This document shows positions 1 through 11,100 of a stretch of 64,000 bases of DNA, in pieces. The stretch covers positions 102,328,829-102,392,828 of the forward strand of contig NC_030677.2 of NCBI RefSeq assembly GCF_000004195.4, given 5' to 3'. The stretch's first letter is position 1. The number at the start of each line of letters is the position of its first letter. The position numbers and the translations under genes are program-made. Under the pieces are notes generated by a model, which was not told the DNA's origin, made no database searches, and saw nothing but the letters and a program-made list of their open reading frames with translations. The stretch is from Xenopus tropicalis (Eukaryota; Chordata; Amphibia; Anura; Pipidae).

Positions 1-2695
1 GTCTCTGTGGTTGTTGATGTCTGGGTAGTTTCAGTTGTCGATGGTACTATTGTTTCTGAAGTTGTACTTGAAGGAACTGTTGTTGCTTCTGATGTTATTA
101 ATTCTGTGGTTGTTGAGGCCTGTGTGGTTTCAGCTGTTGTGGGAACTGTGGTCTCTTCAGTTATTGATGTACTTTCAGTTGTTGAGGGTATTGTTATTAC
201 TGAACTTGTACTTAAAGCAACAGTTGTTGTTTCTGATGTTGTAGATTCTGTTGTTGAGACTTGTGTGGTCTCAGTTGTTAAAGGGACTGTGGTTGATGTA
301 AAAGGCACGCTAAGTGTTTCTATTGTTGTTGCTGTAGCCTGTATAGTCTCAGTTGTTGAGGGAAATGTGGTCTCTATGGTTGTTGATGTCTGGGTAGTTT
401 CAATTGTCAAGGGTACTGTTGTTTCTGAAGTTGTACTTGAAGAAACTGTTGTTGCTTCTGATGTTATTAATTCTGTGGTTGTGAAGGCTTGTGTAGTTTC
501 AGCTGTTAAGGGAACTGTGGTCTCTGTAGTTATTGATGTACTTTCAGTTGTTGAGGGTATTGTTGTTTCTGAACTTGTACTTGAAGCATCGGTTGTTTTT
601 TCTGATGTGGTAGATTCTGCTGTTGTTGAGACTTGTGTGGTCTCAGTTGTTAAAGAAATTGTTGTTGATGTTGAAGGCACACTAAGTGTTTCTGTAGCTG
701 TTGTTGTGGCCTGTGTAGTCTCAGTTGTTGAGGGAAATGTGGTCTCTGTGGTTGTTGATGTCTGGGTAGTTTCAGATGTTGAGGGTACTGTTGTTTCTGA
801 AGTTGTACTTGAAGGAACAGTTGTTGCTTCTGATGTTATTAATTCTTTGGTTGTTGAGGCCTGTGTGGTTTCAGCTGTTGAGGGAACTGTGGTCTCTGTA
901 GTTATTGATGTACTTTCAGTTGTTGAAGGTATTGTTGTTTCTGAACTTGTACTTGAAGCAACAGTTGTTGTTTCTGATGTTGTAGATTCTGTTGTTGTTG
1001 TGAATTGTGTGGTCTCAGTTGTTAAAGGAACTGTGGTTGATGTTGAAGGCACACTAAGTGTTTCTGTAGCTGTTGTTGTGGCCTGTGTAGTCTCAGTTGT
1101 TGAGGGAAATGTGGTCTCTGTGGTTGTTGATGTCTGGGTAGTTTCAGATGTTGAGGGTACTGTTGTTTCTGAAGTTGTACTTGAAGGAACAGTTGTTGCT
1201 TCTGATGTTATTAATTCTTTGGTTGTTGAGGCCTGTGTGGTTTCAGCTGTTGAGGGAACTGTGGTCTCTGTAGTTATTGATGTACTTTCAGTTGTTGAAG
1301 GTATTGTTGTTTCTGAACTTGTACTTGAAGCAACAGTTGTTGTTTCTGATGTTGTATATTCTGTTGTTGTTGTGAATTGTGTGGTCTCAGTTGTTAAAGG
1401 AACTGTGGTTGATGTTGAAGGCACACTAAGTGTTGCTGTAGCTGTTGTTGTGGCCTGTGTAGTCTCAGTTGTTGAGGGAAATGTGGTCTCTATGGTTGTT
1501 GATGTATGGGTAGTTTCAATTGTCAAGGGTACTGTTGTTTCTAAAGTTGTACTTGAAGGAACTGTTGTTGCTTCTGATGTTATTAATTCTGTGGTTGTGA
1601 AGGCTTGTGTAGTTTCAGCTGTTAAGGGAACTGTGGTCTCTTCAGTTATTGATGTACTTTCAGTTGTTGAGGGTATTGTTATTTCTGAACTTGTACTTAA
1701 AGCAACGGTTGTTGTTTCTGATGTTGTAGATTCTGTTGTTGAGACTTGTGTGGTCTCATTTGTTAAAGGGACTGTGGTTGATGTTAAAGGAATGCTAAGT
1801 GTTTCGATTGTTGTTGCTGTGGCCTGTGTAGTCTCAGTTGTTGAGGGAAATGTGGTCTCTATGGTTGTTGATGTCTGGGTAGTTTCAATTGTCAAGGGTA
1901 CTGTTGTTTCTGAAGTTGTACTTGAAGGAACTGTTGTTGTTTCTAATGTTGTAGATTCTGCTGTTAAAGGAACTGTGGTTGATGTTGAAGGCACGCTAAG
2001 TGTTTCTGTAGTTGTTGTTGCGGCTTGTGTAGTCTCAGTTGTTGAGGAAAATGTGGTCTCTGTGGTTGTTGATGTCTTGGTAGTTTCAGTTGTTGAGGGT
2101 CCTGTTGTTTCTGTAGTTACTGATGTACTTTCAGTTGTTGAGGGTATTGTTGTTTCTGAACTTTCTGTACTTAAAGCAACAGTTGTTGTTTCTGATGTTG
2201 TAGATTCTGTTTTTGTTGAGACTTGTGTGGTCTCAGTTGTTAAAGGAACTATGGTTGATGTTGAAGGCACGCTAAGTGTTTCTGTAGTTATTGTTGCCGC
2301 CTGCGTAATCTCATTTGTTGAGGAAAATGTGGTCTCTGTGGTTGTTGATGTCTGGGTAGTTTCAGTTGTTGAGGGTACTGTTGTTTCTGAAGTTGTACTT
2401 GAAGGAACGGTTGTTGCTTCTGATGTTATTAATTCTGTGGTTGTTGAGGCCTGTGTGGTTTCAGCTGTTGAGGGAACTGTGGTCTCTGTAGTTATTGATG
2501 TACTTTCAGTTGATGAGGGTATTGTTTCTGAACTTGTACTTAAAGTAATGGTTGTTGTTTCTGATGTTGTAGATTCTGCTGTTGTTGAGACTTGTGTGGT
2601 CTCCGTTGTTAAAGGAACTGTGGTTGATGTTGACGGCATGGTAGGTGTTTCTGTAGATGCGGAAATATCTGTGGTTGTTGATATTAAAGCGGTTT
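1..2695 (-). CDS. mucin-like gene, Thr/Ser-repeat exon (3' part in window, runs off left edge)
   Basis: Minus-strand exon of a mucin-like protein, predicted to be an O-glycosylation-rich PTS domain. A splice acceptor (CAG read from 2698-2696, after TGCATTT) opens the exon at 2695. The frame starts with two bases completing a split codon, then reads T-A-L-I-S-T-T-T-D-I-S and becomes Thr/Ser/Glu/Val/Pro-rich, with blocks such as VPLTTETTQVSTT. I followed the frame over several stretches and found no stop; it is still open at position 1. The repeat period is about 369-372 bp (about 124 residues), different from the 50-residue unit of the preceding exon. No cysteine-rich, SEA, EGF or transmembrane segment is visible. 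Strand choice rests on the splice sites and composition; the plus strand gives Val-rich nonsense. Which mucin it is cannot be told from repeats alone. Confidence 0.72.
16..2240 (-). repeat. about 372-bp (124-residue) tandem coding repeats in the last visible mucin exon
   Basis: The landmark gatgtctgggtag (or a one-base variant, plus strand) recurs at about 16, 385, 757, 1129, 1500 and 1870, spacings of 369-372 bp. The units at 757-1128 and 1129-1500 are nearly identical, pointing to a recent duplication. A unit near 1930-2060 has an internal deletion relative to the others. All visible length changes are multiples of three, so the minus-strand reading frame is kept. Confidence 0.85.
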
Positions 2696-3109
2696 CTGAA
2701 ATGCATTTTTTATGTACGAGGGAGCGATAGTTAAAAGCTTGTTTTTTTATTTGTCACTTTTTGAAGGACAGTGTTACGTTTAATCGGTTATGGTAAACTT
2801 TATACAAATTAATACAGAAATAAGCTTTTTTTGAATTATTCTGGCTTCTGACTTTTTTTTTTCTTAATGAAATCGTTGTTTATTTGAAATGTTAACTGTT
2901 CTGGTTTCTCATAAGCTTATTTGTTGTTTTTTTTTGTTGCCGCTTTAAATCACATTACCGAATATGTAGGATTAAAGCAAAATAGAGGCATTTAAGGAAA
3001 GTAGGGGGGAAAGGCCTCTTTTAGTGGTCATTAAAATGCCTACCAAAGTGCATTACCAATAAATATTAACAACATTTTTTTTAAATGTTTCACTTTAACA
3101 CTTTTCCAT

Positions 3110-3145
<36 letters not shown>

Positions 3146-3153
3146 TTTGGACA

Positions 3154-3190
<37 letters not shown>

Positions 3191-3377
3191 TACATACAAG
3201 TTATTGTTTTTAAGGCTGCCGAAAATGTATGTCAAACTGTGATACGTTTTTAATATTTGTTCATGTGTTATGTTTTAAAACATGCGTGACCCTATGTAGA
3301 TAGTTATCAGTGAACCACAGAGGAATGAAACCTTCTTATATTTATGTAAAAGATGTTTAATAGAAACAGAAACTTAC
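2696..3377 (-). other. intron of the mucin-like gene (682 bp)
   Basis: AT-rich non-coding sequence between a GTAAGT donor (plus 3377-3372) and a TTTCAG acceptor (plus 2701-2696), both read on the minus strand. It contains two TA-dinucleotide arrays. No other feature is visible. Confidence 0.65.
3111..3188. repeat. two (TA)n microsatellite blocks
   Basis: Runs of alternating TA at about 3111-3142 and 3156-3188 are separated by a 13-bp spacer containing ttcatttgga. Such blocks are typical vertebrate microsatellites and may extrude as cruciforms. They lie about 190-270 bp from the small exon's donor site. Confidence 0.9.
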
Positions 3378-3476
3378 CCGCTGTTGTAAATTCAGATGTA
3401 GTCCCTGCAGTTGATGAAAATAAAACTAATGGTGTTTGAGTTTCTGCTGTGGAGCTTGTAATTGTTGTTCCAGTCA
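3378..3476 (-). CDS. mucin-like gene, small 33-codon exon
   Basis: A 99-bp exon between a good acceptor (pyrimidine tract then TACTAACAG, AG at plus 3478-3477) and a strong donor (GTAAGT, plus 3377-3372). It carries two bases, 32 codons and one base, so it is phase 1 on both sides and fits exons 5114-16342 and 1-2695 exactly. The codons read Thr/Ser-rich: TGTTITSSTAETQTPLVLFS then STAGTTSEFTTA. Only the splice-site logic and composition support it; there are no homologues to compare. It could be skipped without a frameshift. Confidence 0.65.
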
Positions 3477-3996
3477 CTGTTAGTATTAAAAGTAAGAAGG
3501 AAAGGTCACTGTGACTGATCTGGAGCTATATTCTTGGTCTTAATGAGTTACTGATATAAAAATCATATTCACAGAGTTTATAGGATTTACTTTCTCAAAT
3601 AATTTAGTATATTTTTCTGTACATACAAATTTGGTATGGCCTATTTCCCCTAATACTTTTGTGCCTAATTTAAACTGTATTATATTGAAACAGTATGGAT
3701 CAATAATGAGTCACTGCTGATTGGACAATGATTAAGGGTACCCTACATGGGAGATTGTGACGAATCAACAAAAGATCAACAAAATACATCCTAAATGTTA
3801 GATGAAGTTGCATGGGTTAAAATATAATGCAACCGATAGAAAAATCTGATGTGCAAACTACATGAAAGGATTGATCTCTGACACAACACACACATGCTGC
3901 ATCTCCATCTGATGAGATTAAATCTGATGTTATCTGACAGACTTTTTTTCCTCATTAAAGCACACTATCTGACTTTATCTGATCAACTTTACATTA

Positions 3997-4308
3997 CAGA
4001 AGGGATCCCCAACCTTTTATACCCATGAGTCACACTCAAATGTAAAAATAGTTGAGGAGCACCACAAGCACAAAAAAATGTTCACGGGGGTGCAATATAA
4101 GGGCTGTGATTGGCTATTTGGTAGCTCCAATGTGGACTGGCAGCCTAAATGAGGCTCTGTTTGTCAGTACAACCATTTTTTATGCAACCAAAACTTGCCT
4201 CCAAGCCAGGAATTTATACAAAAGCACCTGCTTTGAGGACACTGGGAACAACATTCAAGAGATTGGGGAGAAACATGTTGCTCATAAACCAATGGTTAGG
4301 GATCACTG
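3997..4308 (+). mobile_element. hAT-type MITE, AGGGATCCCCAACC-end family (copy 1)
   Basis: The left end reads AGGGATCCCCAACCTTTTA and the right end GGTTAGGGATCACTG, imperfect terminal inverted repeats of the CAGnGGTCCCCAACC hAT style. A second copy lies in opposite orientation at 42265-42557 with the same interior, including GTGATTGGCTATTTGGTAGC and its complement there. Flanking 8-bp duplications are not clean here (ttacatta against cattatag). There is no coding capacity. Confidence 0.7.
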
Positions 4309-4530
4309 CATTATAGGCTATAGAGATCAGATTTTGTAGGATCCTACAAAATATCATGCTGTTGCGTTGTCTTGCATAGTTTTGCATGACAAGATCAAAT
4401 AAAATCTGACACACAAAATCTAATCAAAATAATAATTACCTGAAAACAAACATTATCATTCTAAACATTTCTAAAACCTGGTATAGATAATTTTTATTGA
4501 AGTTCACTGTAGTAAATGCCCAAGCAGCTA

Positions 4531-4590
4531 TATATCACATACCATGTGATATACTTTCTGTGGGGTCCATATATACACCCCACAGAAAGT
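4531..4590. repeat. two abutting perfect hairpins
   Basis: Hairpin one pairs 4531-4540 (TATATCACAT) with 4544-4553 across a 3-nt loop. Hairpin two pairs 4553-4565 (ACTTTCTGTGGGG) with 4578-4590 across a 12-nt loop. The arms are perfect. The function is unknown; it may be the sub-terminal foldback of an old transposon. Confidence 0.75.
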
Positions 4591-5113
4591 TAAAAATTGT
4601 TAAAATTGTTGAAGAGAAGAAATGTACAAAAAGAGATTTAAAGTCTTTTTGTAATAGTATTAATAGGCAGTAATTTTAAACTTAAGACTGTATCATTTTA
4701 AAAATAAAATTATAACTTTGAGATTAAAACAGAATGTATACTTGAATTCATTAATGAAGTAGTTATTTGGTAGCTGTTTATTCTTAGGCTAAAGATTAGA
4801 AAAAGGGCAGCTGGTGACCAAGCAAATAATTTTTCCAATCCACACACCTTGTGTTTTATACCCCTTATCCTTTTACATTATAAGCTCTTTTGACCAGGGC
4901 TTTTTTCAGTTTCAATCAGTATTCTGTGCAATTTGTATGTCTTATATTCATCTTTTCTACTGTATATGTATTTGCAATAATAATATTTTTCTGCATGAAT
5001 AAAACATAACAACTACTGAATTAGTTGTAAGGTTAGCAAAGTCTGCAAAATATGCCTTTTCTTTTCTAACCGTTAAAATATTTTCAAATAAGAACCAAAC
5101 AAAGCAAACCAAC

Positions 5114-8100
5114 CTGGTAATGTTGCTGTAGTTAATGCTGTAGAAGCCGTTACTTCGGAAGTTGAAGGAACAGTTGTTGCTTCTGATGTTGTAAATTCTG
5201 TGGTTGTTGATGCATCTGTAGTCTCAGTTGTTGAAGAAACTGTGGTTTCTGTAGTTGTTGATGCCTGTGTAGATAAAGTTGTAGCGGGTATTGATGTTTC
5301 TGAAGATGTACTTAAAGAAACTGTTGTTGTTTCTAATGTTGACAATTCTGTGGTGGTTGAGGGCTGTGTGGTCTCAGATGTTAAAGGTACTGAAGTTGCA
5401 CTTGAAGAAAATGTTGCTGTTTGTGAAGTTGTTAATTCTGTTGTTGCTTCTGATGTTATAAATTCAGTGGTTGTTGAGACCTGTGTAGTTTCAGTTGTTG
5501 AGGGAACTGTCGTCTCTGTGGTTGTTGATAGCTGTGTAGATTCAGTTGTAGTGGGTACTGTTGTTCCTGAGGATGTACTTAAAGGAACTGTCGTTGTTTC
5601 TGTTGAAAATTCTGTGGTGGTTGAGCCCTGTGTGGTCTCAGTTGTTGAAGGTACTGAAGTTGTACTTGAAGAAATTGTTGCTGTTTGTGAAGTTGTTGAT
5701 TCTGTTGTTGAGGCCTGGGTGGTTTCAGTTGTTAAGGGAAGTGTGGTCTCTGTGGTTGTAGATGGCTGGGTAGTTTCAGTTGATAAGGGTACTGTTGTTT
5801 CTGAAATTGTACTTGAAATAACTGTTGTTGTTTCTGCTGTTGTAAATTCTGTGGTTGTTGAGACTTGTGTGGTCTCAGTTGTTAAAGCAACTGTGGTCTC
5901 TATAGTTATTGATAACTGTGTAGATTCAGTTGTAGCGGGTACTGTTGTTTCTAAAGATGTACTTGAAATAACTGTTGTTGCTTCTGATGTTGTAAATTCT
6001 GTGGTTGTTGAGGCCTGGGTGGTTTCAGTTGTTGAGGGAACTGTCGTCTCTGTGGTTGTTGATAGCTGTGTAGATTCAGTTGTAGCGGGTACTGTTGTTT
6101 CTGAGGATGTACTTAAAGAAACTGTTGTTGTTTCTAATGTTGAAAGTTCTGTGGTGGTTGAGGACTGTGTGGTCTCAGTTGTTAAAGGTGCTGAAGTTGC
6201 ACTTGAAGAAAATGTTGTCGTTTGTGAAGTTGTTGATTCTGTTGTTGTTGAGACCTGTGTGGTTTCAGTTGTTATGGGAACTGTGGTCTCTGTGGTTGTT
6301 GAAGCCTGGGTAGTTTCAGTTGTTGAGGGTACTGTCGTTTCTGAAGTTGAACTTGAAATAACTGTTGTTGCTTCTGATGTTGTAAATTCTGTGGTTGTTG
6401 AGGCCTGGGTGGTTTCAGTTGTTGAGGGAACTGTGGTCTCTGTGGTTGTTGAAGCCTGGGTAGTTTCAGTTGTTGAGGGTACTGTCGTTTCTGAAGTTGA
6501 ACTTGAAATAACTGTTGTTGCTTCTGATGTTGTAAATTCTGTGGTTGTTGAGGCCTGGGTGGTTTCAGTTGTTGAGGGAACTGTGGTCTCTGTGGTTGTT
6601 GAAGCCTGGGTAGTTTCAGTTGTTAAGGGTACTGTCGTTTCTGAAGTTGAACTTGAAATAAGTGTTGTTGCTTCTGAAGTTGTAAATTCTGTGGTTGTTG
6701 AGGCCTGGGTAGTTTCAGTTGTTGAGGGTACTGTCGTTTCTGAAGTTGAACTTGAAATAACTGTTGTTGCTGCTGATGTTGTAAATTCTGTGGTTGTTGA
6801 GGCCTGGGTGGTTTCAGTTGTTGAGGGAACTGTGGTCTCTGTGGTTGTTGAAGCCTGGGTAGTTTCAGTTGTTGAGGGTACTGTCGTTTCTGAAGTTGAA
6901 CTTGAAATAACTGTTGTTGCTTCTGATGTTGTAAATTCTGTGGTTGTTGAGGCCTGGGTGGTTTCAGTTGTTGAGGGAACTGTCGTCTCTGTGGTTGTTG
7001 ATAGCTGTGTAGATTCAGTTGTAGCGGGTACTGTTGTTTCTGAGGATGTACTTAAAGGAACTGTTGTTAATTCTAATGTTGAAAATTCTGTGGTGGTTGA
7101 AGACTGTGTGGTCTCAGTTGTTAAAGGTACTGAAGTTGCACTTGAAGAAAATGTTGTCGTTTGTGAAGTTGTTGATTCTGTTGTTGTTGAGACCTGTGTG
7201 GTTTCAGTTGTTATGGGAACTGTGGTCTCTGTGGTTGTTGATGCCTGGGTAGTTTCAGTTGTTGAGGGTACTGTCGTTTCTGAAGTTGAACTTGAAATAA
7301 CTGTTGTTGCTTCTGAAGTTGTAAATTCTGTGGTTGTTGAGGCCTGGGGGGTTTCAGTTGTTGAGGGAACTGTGGTCTCTGTGGTTGTTGAAGCCTGGGT
7401 AGTTTCAGTTGTTGAGGGTACTGTCGTTTCTGAAGTTGAACTTGAAATAACTGTTGTTGCTTCTGATGTTGTAAATTCTGTGGTTGTTGAGGCCTGGGTG
7501 GTTTCAGTTGTTGAGGGAACTGCGGTCTCTGTGGTTGTTGAAGCCTGGGTAGTTTCAGTTGTTGAGGGTACTGTCGTTTCTGAAGTTGAACTTGAAATAA
7601 CTGTTGTTGCTTCTGATGTTGTAATTTCTGTGGTTGTTGAGGCCTGGGTGGAATCAGTTGTTGAGGGAACTGTCGTTTCTGAAGTTGAACTTGAAATAAC
7701 TGTTGTTGCTTCTGATGTTGAAAATTCTGTGGTTGTTGAGGCCTGGGTGGTTTCAGTTGATGAGGGAACTGTGGTCTCTGTGGTTGTTGAAGCCTGGGTA
7801 GTTTCAGATGTTGAGGGTACTGTCGTTTCTGAAGTTGAACTTGAAATAACTGTTGTTGCTTCTGATGTTGTAAATTCTGTGGTTGTTGCGGCCTGGGTGG
7901 TTTCAGTTGTTAAAGGTACTGAAGTTGCACTTGAAGAAAATGTTGTCATTTGTGAAGTTGTTGATTCTGTTGTTGTTGAGACTTGTGTAGTTTCAGTTGT
8001 TATGGGAACTGTGGTCTCTGTGGTTGTTGAGGCCTGGGTAGTTTCAGTTGTTGAGGGTACTGTCGTTTCTGAAGTTGAACTTGAAATAACTGTTGTTGCT

Positions 8101-11100
8101 TCTGATGTTGTAAATTCTGTGGTTGTTGAGGCCTGGGTGGTTTCAGTTGTTGAGGGAACTGTGGTCTCTGTGGTTGTTGAAGGCTGGGTAGTTTCAGTTG
8201 TTGAGGGTACTGTCGTTTCTGAAGTTGAACTTGAAATAACTGTTGTTGCTTCTGATGTTGTAAATTCTGTGGTTGTTGAGGCCTGGGTGGTTTCAGTTGT
8301 TGAGGGAACTGTGGTCTCTGTGGTTGTTAAAGCCTGGGTAGTTTCAGTTGTTGAGGGTACTGTCATTTCTGAAGTTGAACTTGAAATAACTGTTGTTGCT
8401 TCTGATGTTGTAAATTCTGTGGTTGTTGAGGCCTGGGTGGTTTCAGTTGTTGAGGGAACTGTGGTCTCTGTGGTTGTTGAAGCCTGGGTAGTTTCAGTTG
8501 TTGAGGGTACTGTCGTTTCTGAAGTTGAACTTGAAATAACTGTTGTTGCTTCTGATGTTGTAATTTCTGTGGTTGTTGAGGCCTGGGTGGTTTCAGTTGT
8601 TGAGGGAACTGCGGTCTCTGTGGTTGTTGAAGCCTGGGTAGTTTCAGTTGTTGAGGGTACTGTCGTTTCTGAAGTTGAACTTGAAATAACTGTTGTTGCT
8701 TCTGATGTTGTAATTTCTGTGGTTGTTGAGGCCTGGGTGGAATCAGTTGTTGAGGGAACTGTGGTCTCTGTGGTTGTTGAAGCCTGGGTAGTTTCAGTTG
8801 TTGAGGGTACTGTCGTTTCTGAAGTTGAACTTGAAATAACTGTTGTTGCTTCTGATGTTGTAAATTCTGTGGTTGTTGAGGCCTGGGTGGTTTCAGTTGT
8901 TGAGGGAACTGTGGTCTCTGTGGTTGTTAAAGCCTGGGTAGTTTCAGTTGTTGAGGGTACTGTCATTTCTGAAGTTGAACTTGAAATAACTGTTGTTGCT
9001 TCTGATGTTGTAAATTCTGTGGTTGTTGAGGCCTGGGTGGTTTCAGTTGTTGAGGGAACTGTGGTCTCTGTGGTTGTTGAAGCCTGGGTAGTTTCAGTTG
9101 TTGAGGGTACTGTCGTTTCTGAAGTTGAACTTGAAATAACTGTTGTTGCTTCTGATGTTGTAATTTCTGTGGTTGTTGAGGCCTGGGTGGTTTCAGTTGT
9201 TGAGGGAACTGCGGTCTCTGTGGTTGTTGAAGCCTGGGTAGTTTCAGTTGTTGAGGGTACTGTCGTTTCTGAAGTTGAACTTGAAATAACTGTTGTTGCT
9301 TCTGATGTTGTAATTTCTGTGGTTGTTGAGGCCTGGGTGGAATCAGTTGTTGAGGGAACTGTCGTTTCTGAATTTGAACTTGAAATAACTGTTGTTGCTT
9401 CTGATGTTGAAAATTCTGTGGTTGTTGAGGCCTGGGTGGTTTCAGTTGTTGAGGGAACTGTAGTCTCTGTGGTTGTTGAAGCCTGGGTAGTTTCAGATGT
9501 TGAGGGTACTGTCGTTTCTGAAGTTGAACTTGAAATAACTGTTGTTGCTTCTGATGTTGTAAATTCTGTGGTTGTTGCGGCCTGGGTGGTTTCAGTTGTT
9601 AAAGGTACTGAAGTTGCACTTGAAGAAAATGTTGTCGTTTGTGAAGTTGTTGATTCTGTTGTTGTTGAGACTTGTGTAGTTTCAGTTGTTATGGGAACTG
9701 TGGTCTCTGTGGTTGTTGAAGCCTGGGTAGTTTCAGTTGTTGAGGGTACTGTCGTTTCTGAAGTTGAACTTGAAATAACTGTTGTTGCTTCTGATGTTGT
9801 AAATTCTGTGGTTGTTGAGGCCTGGGTGGTTTCAGTTGTTGAGGGAACTGTGGTCTCTGTGGTTGTTGAAGGCTGGGTAGTTTCAGTTGTTGAGGGTACT
9901 GTCGTTTCTGAAGTTGAACTTGAAATAACTGTTGTTGCTTCTGATGTTGTAAATTCTGTGGTTGTTGAGGCCTGGGTGGTTTCAGTTGTTGAGGGAACTG
10001 TGGTCTCTGTGGTTGTTGAAGCCTGGGTAGTTTCAGTTGTTGAGGGTACTGTCGTTTCTGAAGTTGAACTTGAAATAACTGTTGTTGCTTCTGATGTTGT
10101 AAATTCTGTGGTTGTTGAGGCCTGGGTGGTTTCAGTTGTTGAGGGAACTGTGGTCTCTGTGGTTGTTGAAGGCTGGGTAGTTTCAGTTGTTGAGGGTACT
10201 GTCGTTTCTGAAGTTGAACTTGAAATAACTGTTGTTGCTTCTGATGTTGTAAATTCTGTGGTTTTTGAGGCCTGGGTGGTTTCAGTTGTTGAGGGAACTG
10301 TGGTCTCCGTGTTTGTTGAAGCCTGGGTAGTTTCAGTTGTTGAGGGTACTGTCGTTTCTGAAGTTGAACTTGAAATAACTGTTGTTGCTTCTGATGTTGT
10401 AAATTCTGTGGTTGTTGAGGCCTGGGTGGTTTCAGTTGTTGAGGGAACTGTGGTCTCTGTGGTTGTTGAAGCCTGGGTAGTTTCAGTTGTTGAGGGTACT
10501 GTCGTTTCTGAAGTTGAACTTGAAATAACTGTTGTTGCTTCTGATGTTGTAAATTCTGTGGTTGTTGAGGCCTGGGTGGTTTCAGTTGTTGAGGGAACTG
10601 TGGTCTCTGTGGTTGTTGAAGGCTGGGTAGTTTCAGTTGTTGAGGGTACTGTCGTTTCTGAAGTTGAACTTGAAATAACTGTTGTTGCTTCTGATGTTGT
10701 AAATTCTGTGGTTTTTGAGGCCTGGGTGGTTTCAGTTGTTGAGGGAACTGTGGTCTCCGTGTTTGTTGAAGCCTGGGTAGTTTCAGTTGTTGAGGGTACT
10801 GTCGTTTCTGAAGTTGAACTTGAAATAACTGTTGTTGCTTCTGATGTTGTAAATTCTGTGGTTGTTGAGGCCTGGGTGGTTTCAGTTGTTGAGGGAACTG
10901 TGGTCTCTGTGGTTGTTGAAGCCTGGGTAGTTTCAGTTGTTGAGGGTACTGTCGTTTCTGAAGTTGAACTTGAAATAACTGTTGTTGCTTCTGATGTTGT
11001 AAATTCTGTGGTTGTTGAGGCCTGGGTGGTTTCAGTTGTTGAGGGAACTGTGGTCTCTGTGGTTGTTGAAGCCTGGGTAGTTTCAGTTGTTGAGGGTACT

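Larger units (their letters stand above)
3477..5113 (-). other. intron of the mucin-like gene (1637 bp)
   Basis: Non-coding AT-rich sequence between the donor at plus 5113 (CCAG|GTTGGT on the minus strand, a weaker donor with G at +5) and the acceptor at 3477. It holds a hAT MITE (3997-4308) and two adjacent hairpins (4531-4590). No gene is visible in it. Confidence 0.6.

Noticed and set aside
7..2730. Plus-strand 907-residue Val-rich frame
   Set aside because: It is the antisense shadow of the mucin exon. Splice sites, phases and Ser/Thr composition all support the minus strand.
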